Below are positions 9,842 through 20,160 of a stretch of 64,000 nt of DNA, in pieces. The first letter of the stretch is position 1; each line of letters begins with the position of its first letter. Both the position numbers and the translations under genes were made by a program. The DNA is taken from positions 16,115 through 80,114 of the forward strand of contig LFKV01000021.1 of NCBI GenBank assembly GCA_001189345.1. Reading direction: 5' to 3'. Below the pieces are notes generated by a model. It saw nothing but the letters and a program-made list of their open reading frames with translations, searched no databases and was not told where the DNA came from. Source of the stretch: Candidatus Paraburkholderia kirkii. GTDB lineage: Bacteria > Pseudomonadota > Gammaproteobacteria > Burkholderiales > Burkholderiaceae.

Positions 9842-10452
9842 ATGCGAGCCAATCCCCTTTCCCCTTTGAGCGAGGACCTCGCCGTCGCGCTGATCCCCGA
9901 CACGCCGGGCGCCCCGAGCGGCGTCCCGTCCGGAGCCGAGGACGCCGCACCCGTTCCGGCCAATGCCGAGTACGATGCGCTCGCGGCGCTTCACGGCATC
10001 GAGCGCGAGCGCCTCGTGCTGATCCATCCGGGCAGCCATCATGCCGCGCCCGCCTGGCCCGCCGAGCGTTACGCCGATGTCGCCGACCAGCTCGCCGCCG
10101 ACGGCTGGCAGATCGCCATCGTCAGCGACGCGCCCGATCCCGAGCGCACGGCCGGCGTTCTGGGCGCGATGCAGACGGCCGCGCTGTTTCTCGCGGGGCC
10201 GTCACGCCGCGCACGCTGCCGCGGCTGATCGCCAATGCGCGCCTGCTCGTCTCCGACGACGCCGCGGCGTCCTCGCCCGTCGCGGCCGCCCGCGCGCTCG
10301 GCACGCCGCATATCGTGCTCGACGAGCATCCGCGCGACACCGGCAGCGACGCGATCGCGGCGCGCGCCCGCGCCGCGCTTTCAGGCACGGGCGAGGCTCA
10401 TCCGGGCCATCCGTTCACGCTGCACATGCCGGCGGCGCACGAGTCCGTCTGA
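9842..10452 (+). pseudogene. Glycosyltransferase family 9 (heptosyltransferase-like) C-terminal domain, frameshifted
   Basis: The sequence LVLIHPGSHHAAPAWPAERYADVADQLAADGWQIAIVSD matches the nucleotide-sugar-binding domain of ADP-heptose:LPS heptosyltransferases (GT-B fold). After a shift near 10198 the next frame gives VTPRTLPRLIANARLLVSDDAAASSPVAAARALGTPHIVL, the family's donor-site segment, where a conserved D-T-G-P motif is usual; here it reads DDAAASSP. At about 200 residues it is shorter than a full 340-residue enzyme, and the first domain is missing or was never present. Function in LPS synthesis is inferred from fold only. Confidence 0.55.
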
Positions 10453-10492
10453 GGCGGCCGTGCGCGCGCCGAACCGCCTTTCGAGGAACATC

Positions 10493-10654
10493 ATGAAATT
10501 CGACATGCAGACCAATCCCGTTCCGGATCCCGTCGCGGACCCAAACCGCGATCCGGAAGCCGATCCGCTCACGCCGCCCTCGCCGGGACATCGTCCGGAG
10601 GAGCCGCAGCATCCCGACGCGCCGCCCGACAAGGATCCGATTCGCCGCCTCTGA
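10493..10654 (+). CDS. Small proline-rich acidic protein, 53 aa
   Basis: ATG 10493 follows a GAGGAA ribosome site at a good distance, and the frame runs to TGA at 10652-10654. Composition is striking: repeated D-P pairs (VPDPVADPNRDPEADPL) and many prolines, so it is probably disordered. No signal peptide or motif is seen. Similar small proline-rich proteins occur in Burkholderia, but I cannot name a function. Confidence 0.55.
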   Translation: MKFDMQTNPVPDPVADPNRDPEADPLTPPSPGHRPEEPQHPDAPPDKDPIRRL

Positions 10655-10793
10655 CGCCTCGTCCACGCTTCGAGCCGGATCCAGCCGCTACGGGTATTCC
10701 CGCCCTACATTCGCCGCAGCGCCTGCCGTAAAGCGGGCAGGCGGCGGCATGCGCCGTCGCCACGGACCACGCAAAGAAACGACGGACGCACAC

Positions 10794-12346
10794 ATGAACG
10801 GAATGACCTTGAACAGAAAGCTCGGCTCGCTGATCGCCGTGCTATGGATCGGCTTGATCGCGATCGGAATCATCGGGGCGTGGCAAAACCGGACGTCGAT
10901 GATCGACGACCGCGAGGAGCAGTTGAAGACCCTCGTCAACGAGGCGTATGCGATCACCGCGCATTTCGCGGCGCTCGCCGCCAACAAGACGCTCGGCGAA
11001 GATGAAGTGAAAAAGCGCGCACTCGAAGTGATCGGCGCGATTCGCTACGGCACGGACGGCTATCTCTCCGTCAACGATTCGCATCCGAGGATGGTGATGC
11101 ATCCGATCAAGCCCGCCATGAACGGGCAGGATCTCTCGACGTACACGGATCCGGCGGGCAATCACCTGTTCGCTGATATCGTGAGGCGGGCGACCGGCCG
11201 GGCGGCGGCTTCGTCAGCTATCTGTGGCCGAAGCCGGGCAGCGACAAGCCGGTCGGCAAGCTCTCCTACTCGCAACGCTTCGCGCAGTGGGACTGGTATA
11301 TCGTCACCGGCATGTACATGGACGACTGCAGGCCGCGTTCTGGGCGAGCGCGCTGCGCTGGCTCGCGATCACGGCGGCGCTGGGCGGCGTCGCGACGGCC
11401 GCGATGCTGGTCGTCCTGCCCAGCATCCGGCGCAATCTCGGCGGCGAGCTGGAGCTCGCGGTCGGCGCGGCGCACCGCATCGCACACGGCGACCTGACGA
11501 GCACCGTCGACGTGCATCCGAACGACACCACGAGCCTCCTGCACGCGCTCGGCATGATGCAGCGCGGACTGGTGGAAACCGTCTCGCGCGTGCGCAACGG
11601 CACCGAGAACATCAACGTGGGCGCCTCGGAAATCGCGGCGGGCAACACCGATCTGTCGCAGCGCACCGAGGAGCAGGCGGCCGCGCTCGTGCAGACCGCT
11701 TCGAGCATGGACCAGATGACCGCCAACGTGAAGAGCAACGCGGAAAGCGCGGCGCAGGCCGCGCGTCTCGCGGAGCAGGCGGCGGACGTGGCGACGCGCG
11801 GCAGCGGCGTCGTCGACAACGTGATCGACACGATGACGCGCATCACCGCGAGCTCGCAGCAGATCGGCGACATCATCGGCGTGATCGACGGCATCGCGTT
11901 CCAGACCAATATCCTCGCGCTCAACGCGGCCGTGGAAGCGGCGCGCGCGGGCGAACAGGGACGCGGCTTCGCGGTCGTCGTGGCCGAGGTGCGCAGCCTC
12001 GCGCAACGCTCGGCCACGGCGGCGAAGGAGATCAATCAAGGCGCTCATCGAGACCTCGACGCAGACGATTGCGCAAGGCGCGTCGCTCGTGTCGAACGCG
12101 GGCGCGACGATGACGGAGATCGTGCAGTCGGTGCGCCGCGTCAACGAGATCCTCGGCGAGATCAGCCACGCGTCGAGCGAGCAGAGCGCGGGCATCGAGC
12201 AGGTGAACCGCGCGGTGGTCGAGATGGATCAGGTGACACAGCAGAACGCCGCGCTCGTCGAACAGGCGGCCGCGGCCGCACATTCGCTAAAGGATCAGGT
12301 GGACGTGCTGCGCGAGGCGATCGGGAGCTTCAGGCTGCCGGCCTGA
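10794..12346 (+). pseudogene. Methyl-accepting chemotaxis protein, frameshifted
   Basis: A transmembrane chemoreceptor. The first membrane segment (LIAVLWIGLIAIGIIGAW) is at residues 12-30. A Cache-type sensor follows (YGTDGYLSVNDSHPRMVMHPIKPAMNGQDLS), then a second membrane segment ([20 protein letters not shown]), a HAMP-like stretch, and the signalling domain with the highly conserved hairpin tip ([36 protein letters not shown]). Shifts near 11195, 11325 and 12040 break it. The final methylation-helix part ([20 protein letters not shown]) is in another frame, to the stop at 12344-12346. Total length with frames joined is normal. Decay of a chemoreceptor fits a non-motile or host-confined lifestyle. 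Confidence 0.88.
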
Positions 12347-12374
12347 GGCTCCGCGCGGGGAGCGTGTTCTGCCG

Positions 12375-13657
12375 CTACGCCAGGAAACGCTCCACCAGCC
12401 GCGCCCAGTACGCCGCGCCGACCGGCAGATTCCGGTCGTTGAAGTCGTAGTGCGGGGCACCATGCAGCCGTCCTCGCCCGCGCCGTTGCCGATGCGCAGG
12501 AACGAACCCGGCCGCTGCTGCAGCATGAACGCGAAATCCTCGCTGCCCATTAACAGATCGGCGTGCGCGACGACGTTCTCCTCGCCGGCCGGTTCGCGCG
12601 CCACCTGAATCGCGAACTCCGTCTCCGCGTCCGAATTCACGACGACCGGATAGCCTTCCAGATATTTCACCGTCGCCTTCGCGCCGTAGCTCGCGGCCTG
12701 CGATTCGACCAGCGCCTCGATGCGCTGCCTGAGCAGCTCGCGCACTTGCGGGCTGAACGAGCGCACGGAGAGCTCGAGCGTCGCGCGGTTCGGAATCACG
12801 TTGTTGACCGTGCCCGCGTGCATCGATCCGATCGTGACGACGGCGGGCTGCGCCGGATCGACGTTGCGCGCCACGATCGTCTGCAGCGCCATCACGATGC
12901 TCGCTGTCACGACGACCGGATCGACCGAGAGGTGCGGGCGCGCCGCGTGGCCGCCGACGCCCTCGATCACGATCGACACCTGATCGCCCGCCGCCATGAA
13001 CGGCCCCTTGCGAAACAGGAACGTGCCGGGCTGCGCGCCGGGATGGTTGTGCACGCCGAACACGGCATCGCAGTGAAAGCGCTCGAACAGGCCTTCCTCG
13101 ATCATCTTCTGCGCGCCGCTCGGCACGCCGTGCTCCTCCGCCGGCTGAAAGTACAGATGCACCGTGCCGTTGAAGCGCCGCGTGCGCGCCGGATGCCGCG
13201 CCGCGCCGAGCAGCATGGTCGTGTGGCCGTCGTGGCCGCACGCGTGCATCTTGCCAGGCGCCTCGCTGGCGTAGGGCTTGCCGGTCTGCTCGATGATCGG
13301 CAGCGCGTCCATGTCGGCGCGCAGGCCGATGCTCTTCGTGCCGTCGCCCGCCTTCAGCGTGCCGACCACGCCCGTGCCGCCGACCTCGCGCGTCACCTGC
13401 CAGCCCCACTCTTCCAGCCGTTCCGCGACGAGCGCCGCGGTGCGCGTCTCCTCGAACGAGAGTTCGGGATGACGGTGGATGTCGTGACGGATCTCGCGCA
13501 GCGACGGCGCGTCATCGGAGAGATCGGCGATGACGGTGAGGCGTCGGTCGGACGAGGAAGTCGTCGTGGAGAAATCCTTGCTAAATTGAGTCGCGCGGCC
13601 CGGCTCGCGGCGCCGCGCGATGCGGATACACGGAAAACGGCGCACATGATCCTCCAC
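12375..13657 (-). pseudogene. M20 amidohydrolase (hippurate hydrolase-like), C-terminal frameshift
   Basis: Metal-dependent M20 peptidase/amidohydrolase that cleaves N-acyl amino acids. Metal ligands of the family are visible: GLRADMDALPI, HACGHDGHTTMLLG, YFQPAEE and the later His in VFGVHNHPG; the lid domain has EGVGGHAARPH. Near 12460 the frame shifts after GEDGCM, and the expected end ([25 protein letters not shown]) lies in the next frame. The conserved N-terminus (LTVIADLSDDAPSLREIRHDIHRHPELSF) has no nearby ATG. An AAGGAT ribosome-like site is followed by ACG where an ATG would be expected, so the start may also be mutated. The ATG at 13657 gives an atypical 35-residue extension. Confidence 0.82.
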
Positions 13658-13729
13658 ATCCGCCCACCTTTCCAGTTCCGCGCGCGATTTTTTCCGCCGG
13701 CGAAAGCGAGCCGTGAAGTTTCGACCGGT

Positions 13730-15166
13730 TCAGCGCAGAAAACGGTCGATTACGTCCGCGAGCCTGGCGAACGCCGGCGCGATGTCCTCGTCCGGCACGC
13801 ACGCATAGCCGATCAGCAAGCCGGATTCCGCGTCCGGCCGATGCGCGTAATAACCCGACAGCGGCCGCACAACGATGTTCTCCGCCAGCGCCGCGGCGGC
13901 GACCGCGCGATCGTCCACGTGCTTCGGCAGCTTCAGCACGAGATGCAGCCCGGCGTCGCCGCCGGCGATGGCGAGCGTGTCGCCGTAGCGGCCGGCGATG
14001 GTCGCGAGCATCACGTCGCGGCGCTGGCCGTAGAGCACGCGCATGCGCCGGATGTGCGACGTGAAGTGCCCCTTTGCTCGATGAACTCCGCGAGCACCGC
14101 CTGCTGCAGCAATTGCCCTTCGCGATAGAGCTCGGCGCTCGCCATCGCGAAGCTCTCCGCGAGCGCCTCCGGCACGACGACATAGCCGATCCGCAGCCCC
14201 GGAAAGAGCGTCTTGCCAAAGCTGCCAACGTAGATCACCTGGCCGCCCGTGTCCATGCCCTGCAGCGACGCGAGCGGGCGGCTGCCGTAGCGGAACTCGC
14301 TGTCGTAGTCGTCCTCGCTGATCCAGCAGCGATGCTGGCGCGCATATTCCAGCAGCATCCGACGGCGCGCGAGACTCATCACCATGCCGAGCGGATATTG
14401 ATGCGACGGCGTGACGAGCATCAGCTTTGGCAGCGCGGCGAGATCGGCGGGCGCGGGCGCGATGCCTTCCGCATCGACGGGAATCGCCTTCAGATCGAAG
14501 CCCGACACCTGCAGCACGCTGCGCACGCCCCAGTAGCACGGGTCTTCGGTCCAGATCGTGTCGCCGGCATCGGCGAGGTCGATCGACTGATGGATGCCCG
14601 TCGTCACGACGATCTGCTCCGGCGAACAGCGCACCGAGCGCGACGTGCGCAGGTAGTCCGCAGTCCCGGGTGGCCGCCGCTGGACGCGTAGGTCAGCAGA
14701 TCGGGCAGCGGACGGCGCCAGTATTTCGCGTGCAGGCGGTTCCACACGCGCGACGGAAAGCGCGATACGCCCGGCATGAACGCGCCGCCCTGGCGTTTCG
14801 AGACGCCCGCGCCCGAAACCAGGCGCGCGCCGCGCGCCGAGAGCGTCGATTGCGTGCCACACGGCGCGGTGGCCGCGGGCGGCGGGTCGTCGAAGAGGAT
14901 CTCGTCGGGCGCGCTGTCGGCGACTAAAGTGCCGCGCCCCGTCGCCGACGAGACATAGCCTTCGAGCGCGAGTTGCTCGTACACCTGCGTCACCGTATTG
15001 CGCCCGACGCCGAGCTCCGTCGCGAGCAGCCGCGCCGGCGGCGAGCTCGCGCGTGAGGATCGCCTGCTGCAGGAGCCGGTGCAAATTGCCGGTAGATCGG
15101 CTGGCCGCTGGCGCGGTCGATGCGCTGCGCAAGCCAGTCCGAAAGCACGCTGGCGCGGTTGGACAT
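13730..15166 (-). pseudogene. MocR/GabR-type regulator, several frameshifts
   Basis: A GntR-type DNA-binding domain fused to an aminotransferase-like, PLP-binding domain. The start at 15166 has an AGGAG site (MSNRASVLSDWLAQRIDR). The winged-helix part (NTVTQVYEQLALEGYVSSATGRGTLV) and the aminotransferase part (YPLGMVMSLARRRMLLEYARQ, DDYDSEFRYG, GSFGKTLFPGLRIGYVVVP) are in different frames, with breaks near 15090, 14990, 14665 and 14060. The Lys in GSFGKTLFP is the PLP lysine position. Short missing stretches (e.g. around LADAGDT) suggest small deletions. It is divergent from gabT, the classical arrangement for GabR control of gabTD by GABA and PLP. Confidence 0.85.
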
Positions 15167-15311
15167 CGAATTGGCTCCTATAGATTCATTGAAATGGCTC
15201 TGAACTTGAGGGCCAAATCTTACTATAGTTGTCTTGAATTCAGCCGGCCGATGTGGCCTCGACAGACCCTCGTTGCATTTGAAGCGCGTCCCGCGCGAAG
15301 GAGATTCCCCC

Positions 15312-16628
15312 GTGAGCACCGCCCTCAAGAACGCCGACCTGCAAGCCCGCAAGAATGCCGCGACGCCGCGCGGCGTGGGCGTGATGTGCGACTTTTACGC
15401 GGCGCGCGCCGAGAACGCGGAACTGTGGGACGTCGAGGGTCGTCGCTTCATCGATTTCGCGGCGGGCATCGCGGTGTACAACACGGGGCATCGTCATCCG
15501 AAGATCGTCGAGGCGATCCGCGCGCAACTGGACTGCTTCACGCACACGGCATATCAGATCGTGCCTACGAGTCGTATGTATCGCTCGCCGAGAAGGTGAG
15601 CGCCCGCACGCCGGGTTCGCACGCGAAGAAAAACGGCCTTCTTCACGACGGGCGCGGAAGCCGTCGAGAACGCGGTGAAGATCGCGCGCCGCGACGGGCC
15701 GTCCGGGCGTGATCGCCTTCACGGGCGGTTTTCACGGCCGCACGCTGATGGGCATGGCGCTCACCGGCAAGGTCGCGCCGTACAAGATCGGCTTCGGGCC
15801 GTTCCCGTCGGACGTCTTTCACGCGCCGTTTCCGAATCCGCTGCACGGCGTGTCGGTGGAGGATTCGCTGCGCGCGATCGAGCATCTGTTCAAGGCGGAC
15901 ATCGAAGCGAAGCGTGTCCGGACATCGAAGCGAAGCGTGTCGTGGCGATCATCTTCGAACCCGTGCAGGGCAAGAGCGGCTTCAATCCGGCGCCGGCGGA
16001 TTTCGTGCGCGGCCTGCGCCGGATCTGCGACGAGCACGGCATTCTCCTCATCGCGGATGAAGTGCAGACCGGCTTTGCGCGCACCGGCAGGCTCTTCGCG
16101 ATGGAGCACTACGACGTGGTGCCGGATCTGATGACGATTGCGAAGTCGCTCGCGGGCGGCATGCCGCTGTCGGGCGTCGTGGGCCGCGCGGAGATCATGG
16201 ATGCTGCGGCGCCCGGCGGACTGGGCGGCACGTATGCGGGCAATCCGCTGGCGGTGGCGGCGGCGCATGCGGTGCTCGACATCATCAATGACGAGAAGCT
16301 CTGCGAGCGCGCCGCTCGGCTCGGCGACAGGCTCAAGGCGAAGCTGGAGGCGCTCAAGGCTGACGTGCCGCAGATCGCCGATGTGCGTGGTCCGGGCGCG
16401 ATGATCGCGGTCGAGTTTTGCAAGCCTGGTTCGCATGATGCGGATGCGGCTTTCGCCAAGCTCGTGCAGACGCGCGCGCTGGAGCGCGGGTTGTTGCTGC
16501 TCGTGTGCGGGGTTTATTCGAACGTCGTTCGTTTCCTGTTTCCGCTCACCATTCAGGATGAGGTTTTTGAGGAAGCGCTTGGGATTCTTGAGGATGTGTT
16601 GACGGAAACCATCGGGGCTGCGGTGTAA
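15312..16628 (+). pseudogene. gabT: 4-aminobutyrate aminotransferase GabT, frameshifted
   Basis: A class III PLP aminotransferase converting GABA and 2-oxoglutarate to succinate semialdehyde and glutamate. The GTG start at 15312 has GAAGGAG upstream. Family segments: RRFIDFAAGIAVYNTGHRHPKIVEAI, AFTGGFHGRTLMGMALTGK, LLIADEVQTGFARTGRLFAMEHY and PLSGVVGRAEIMD. The expected PLP-Lys region is LMTIAKSLAGGMPLSG. Frame changes occur near 15565, 15640 and 15700 and at 15898-15942, where a 23-bp tandem duplication itself causes a shift. The stop is at 16626-16628. Divergent regulator and gabD follow the standard GABA-catabolism layout; all three are broken. Confidence 0.92.
15898..15942. repeat. 23-bp tandem duplication inside gabT
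   Basis: The block GACATCGAAGCGAAGCGTGT plus CCG (15898-15920) is repeated immediately at 15921-15942, one base shorter. The duplication breaks the gabT frame after FKADIEAKRV, and the frame downstream resumes with the same residues. Confidence 0.93.
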
Positions 16629-16711
16629 CGGGATTCTTTTTTCGCTGCGCGAGGCGGGGTTTGGGTCTGTCTCGCGTTTGGGTTTCTCCTTGGTTTCCTT
16701 GCTTCGGTTTT

Positions 16712-17346
16712 CGTGGAACTTGTTTTTCTTATCGGTCTATTAGCACTGCCCCTGTGCGGGGCGGCAGTCACTTTCTTTGCTGCTGCAAAGAAAGCAGCTT
16801 TTCTTCCGCCCGCGGTCACACGCACGTTGGCCATTTTTCTCCTCCTTCGTGTTCTCCTCCTTCGTGGGCTCAGTAGCGAGTGCCCTCATAGGTCTAATCG
16901 GGCCTGGACCGCGCACGGTCTGCCACCCGAAACCCTTTAGCGCGCCGGTTCAGCACTAGCAAGCTCCGGCACTGCGCTACGCGCTGCCGCAGGGTATGCA
17001 AGGGAAACCGCCGTTCGGCAGAAGCAATGAGATGGAGGCGTTAGTAAAGAAGTACGGACGGACCCGATTTCCCCTTCGGCCGCGAAGCGGGCCGGCGCTC
17101 TTTGGGGCTGAACCAGTCTGTCATGCAATACGAGGGGGCAGACCGTGCGCGAGCCAAGCCCCATTGGTCCTTTGAGGGCGACACTTAGAGGCTGGGCCAG
17201 TCCGAACCATGACGGCGAATTTGCTTGAAGCACTCTGGGCCCAAAGCTGCTTTCTTTGGTCACTTTCTTTGCAGCAGCAAAGAAAGTGACTGCCGCCCCG
17301 CACAGGGGCAACGCCAATAGACCACTAAGAAAACAAGTTCCACGCA
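16712..17346 (+). repeat. Large inverted-repeat element, copy B
   Basis: The second copy of the element at 6178-6806, same orientation, 635 bp. The left arm starts TCGTGGAACTTGTTTTTCTT and the right arm ends at about 17346. Differences from copy A: the left arm lacks 13 bases between two AAAGAAA repeats, and a 15-bp tandem duplication is present at 16837-16866. The core blocks around CTCCGGCACTGCGCTACGCG (16964) and TTTCCCCTTCGGCCGCGAAG (17068) are conserved. The element separates gabT from gabD and replaces the first roughly 60-70 codons of gabD. Confidence 0.9.
16837..16866. repeat. 15-bp tandem duplication in element copy B
   Basis: TTCTCCTCCTTCGTG occurs twice in a row here; copy A has it once (around 6314-6328). 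The duplication therefore arose after the copies separated. Confidence 0.9.
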
Positions 17347-18372
17347 AAACCAAAGCGAAACGGCCAAGGAACGCGCGGTCATCATGCGTCGCTGGTTCGT
17401 CTCGTGATCGCCAACGCCGACGGTCTCGCCCTCATCCTCACCACCGAACAAGGCAAGCCGCTCGCCGAGGCAAAAGGCGAAATCGCCTACGCCGCGTCGT
17501 TCATCGAATGGTTCGCGGAGGAAGGCAAGCGCGTCGCCGGCGACACGCTTGCTACGCCCGCCGCCGACAAGCGAATCGTCGTGACCAAGGAACCCATCGG
17601 CGTCTGCGCGGCTATCACGCCGTGGAACTTCCCCGCCGCCATGATTACGCGCAAGGTCGGCCCGGCGCTCGCGGCCGGCTGCCCGATCGTCGTGAAACCC
17701 GCCGAAGCAACGCCGTTCTCCGCATTCGCGATGGCCGTCCTCGCCGAATGCGCAGGCGTGCCCGGCGTGCTCAGCATCCTGACCGGCGACCCGAAGGCGA
17801 TCGGCGGCGAAATGACCAGCAACCCGGTCGTGCGCAAGCTCTCCTTCACCGGCTCGACCGCGGTCGGCCGCCTGCTGATGGCGCAAAGCGCGCCGACCGT
17901 CAAGAAGGTCACGCTGGAACTCGGCGGCAACGCACCCTTCATCGCGTCTTCGACGACGCCGATATCGACGCCGCGGTCGAAGGCGCGATCGCCTCCAAGT
18001 ATCGCAACAGCGGACAGACCTGCGTGTGCACCAACCGCTTCTACGTGCACGAACGCGTCTACGACGCCTTCGTGCAGAAAATGGCGGCGGCAGTCGGCGG
18101 GCTCAAGGTCGGGCGCGGCACGGAAAGCGGCGTGGCGCTCGGGCCGCTCATCAACGAAGCAGCCGTGAAGAAGGTAGAATCGCATATCGAGGATGCGCTC
18201 GCCAAGGGTGCATCGGTCGCGTTGGGCGGCAAACGTCACGCGCTCGGACACGGTTTCTTCGAGCCGACCGTGCTGACCGGTGTCACGCCCGACATGAAAG
18301 TGGCAAAGGAAGAAACCTTCGGCCCGCTCGCTCGGCCTCGCGACCTACTTCTACAGCCGCGACTCGCGATGA
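17347..18372 (+). pseudogene. gabD: Succinate-semialdehyde dehydrogenase GabD, truncated at both ends
   Basis: An NAD(P)-dependent aldehyde dehydrogenase that would complete GABA catabolism. The remaining sequence begins in mid-protein ([13 protein letters not shown], then [20 protein letters not shown]), because element B occupies the 5' part. Visible motifs: [48 protein letters not shown] with the catalytic Glu, and [16 protein letters not shown] with the nucleophilic Cys. Shifts occur near 17396 and 17945. After AKEETFGPLA the frame breaks and only a scrap of the C-terminus (LATYFYSRDS) follows before an unrelated gene begins, so about 60 residues are lost. Clearly non-functional. Confidence 0.92.
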
Positions 18373-18790
18373 CCTCGACCTGACGCGTCGCGTCGAAGCC
18401 CGTTACACCCTGCGGACCCGATGTCGGCTGATAGCTCGTGGTATCGACGCGCTGGCGCTCGCCCTTCCCGCCGCCCTTCACCTTCTCAGCGCTCACGAGC
18501 AACGCATTCTTGTAATCGACATCGACGCGATCGCCCACATGCAACTGGTCGAAGTTCGTGACTTCCTTGTTCACCAGAACCGTCGAAAGGCCCCGCGGAC
18601 CGCGAATCGTCAGCGAACGGCTGGCCGGGTCGATCCCCACGATCTGCGCCTGAACGTAGATCGGCTGTGCCTGGCCGACGACCTGTTCAGCGGTCTTCGC
18701 GAGCGGCTGGTCCTGCGCGAGCGCCGCGCCCGCCGAAGCGGCCATTGCCGCGACGGAAAGAATCGTAATGACGCACTGTTTCACGTCCAT
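18371..18790 (-). pseudogene. Exported hypothetical protein, C-terminus lost
   Basis: Reading leftward from ATG 18790: MDVKQCVITILSVAAMAASAGAALAQ is a clear Sec signal peptide. It is followed by a periplasmic part with the repeated theme IVGIDPASRSLTIRGPRG and VGDRVDVDYKNALLVSAEKVK. Proteins of this kind are annotated as hypothetical in Burkholderia and usually contain a second copy of that theme. Here, after ARQVEVIAS-like sequence (TRQVEVIAS), the frame runs into antisense gabD at about 18371, so the second half has been removed by the same deletion that cut the end of gabD. Confidence 0.72.
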
Positions 18791-19052
18791 GGTATTAATT
18801 CCTCGATTGAAATTTGCAGTACCAATTTAACTTTCCTGAACACTGCCACTGCGATCGAAGCGCCGTCCTCCTTTATACTGCGTAAGCCGCACGCGCGTCC
18901 AACGTCCCGAACGATATATTACGATTCGCCGTCGCCCCGACGGCGCGGGCCATCAAGGCGTGCGCGGCGGCAAACCGGTAAAATCGGTTCCATATCCGTC
19001 GCGGGCGCATGCGGCCGGCCTTTGTCGCTTCATCGATCTCCCAGGGGGCGCT

Positions 19053-20040
19053 ATGCGACGCTCGGCTTTCTTCATCCGCTTCATCGGCATCGGCATTCTG
19101 TTTCACATCTATGTCGGTGTGCGGCTCATTCCGGACGCACCGGTGGGTCTGCCGCTCAAGGTGCTGGCGGCGGCGCTGCTTGTGGCCTCGGTCGTCTTCA
19201 TTCCGCTCGGCATGGCGGCGCGCTCGATCGAGGCGCAACCGCTCGCCGACCGCCTCGCCTGGCTCGGGCTAACCGCGCTCGGCTTCTTCTCCTCGCTCCT
19301 GCTGCTGACCTTCGCACGCGATGTCATGGTCTTCTTCGTGCATCTCGTGGACTGGCTGCGCGGCGCGCCCGTCGGCTCGCCGGCGCTCGCCGTGCTGTTC
19401 TCCGCGATCGGCTTCTACAACGCGCGGCGGCGCGCCCCAGTCGTGAGCGTCGATGTGCCCATCGAGAATCTGCCCGCCGCGCTCGACGGCTTCACCATCG
19501 TGCAAATCAGCGACATCCATGTCGGTCCGACCATCAAGCGCGGTTACGTGGAGCACATCGTCGCCGCCGTGAACGGGCTGCAGCCGGATCTGATCGCCGT
19601 GACGGGCGACGTCGTCGACGGCTCGGTGCCGCATCTCGCCGACCATATGCGTCCGCTTGCCGGGCTGAGCGCGCGGCACGGCGCGTTTCTCGTCACCGGA
19701 AATCACGAGTACTACTCGGGCGCCGACAAGTGGATTGCCGAATTCCGCCGCCTGGGGCTGAACGTGCTGCTCAACCAGCACGTGGTACTGAACCACGACG
19801 GCGCGCAGGCCGTGGTCGCGGGCGTGACCGATTACGGCGCGGGCAGCTTCGATCCCGCGCATCGCAGCGATCCGGCGAAAGCGATCAGCGGCGCATCCGC
19901 CGACGCCGCCGTGCGCGTGCTGCTCGCGCACCAGCCGCGCAGCGCCACGGCCGCGGCCGAAGCCGGATTCACGCTGCAGCTTTCCGGACACACGCACGGC
20001 GGCCAGTTCCTGCCCTGGAATTGCTTCGTGCGCCTGCACG
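19053..20040 (+). pseudogene. Membrane-anchored metallophosphoesterase, C-terminus deleted
   Basis: The start at 19053 has CAGGGGG upstream. Three to four hydrophobic segments (FIRFIGIGILFHIYVGV, VLAAALLVASVVFIPLGMA, LAWLGLTALGFFSSLLLL, SPALAVLFSAIGFYNA) precede a calcineurin-like domain. Its metal ligands are in QISDIHVGPTI, AVTGDVVDG, TGNHEYYSG, LLLAHQP-like LLAHQPRSA and SGHTHGGQFLPW. The family normally continues another roughly 40 residues after GGQ; here, after FVRLHGQ, the frame passes into antisense sequence of a second gene. Metal ligands survive, so activity is not excluded, but the chain ends in foreign sequence. Confidence 0.83.
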
Positions 20041-20123
20041 GGCAAGGCGACGATGCCCGCCTGCAGGTCGATCAGCACGAGCGCGGTTTTCGCGCCGTCG
20101 AGCTCGAGTTCGGGAGCGTTCAT
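20041..20123 (-). pseudogene. Isochorismatase-family remnant (N-terminus only)
   Basis: Reading leftward from ATG 20123: MNAPELELDGAKTALVLIDL, then QAGIVALPV. This is the N-terminus of a second isochorismatase-family hydrolase, with its catalytic Asp in VLIDLQ. After 28 codons the sequence becomes antisense metallophosphoesterase. The two genes were convergent, and one deletion removed both 3' ends. Confidence 0.75.
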
Positions 20124-20160
20124 CGAAAGTCCGGAGAAAGATTGATCGGGCAGCGCCGCA

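Noticed and set aside
12563..14128. Long open frame (521 codons) on the plus strand opposite the amidohydrolase and MocR genes
   Set aside because: It is antisense to clear family sequence, consists of the arginine/histidine-rich text typical of G+C-rich shadow frames, and has no family resemblance.
6218..17303. Small open frames within the inverted-repeat copies (e.g. with LALPLCGAAVTFFAAAKK) as real proteins
   Set aside because: They exist on both strands of the palindromic arms, differ in length and frame between copies, and lack ribosome sites; better explained as repeat sequence.
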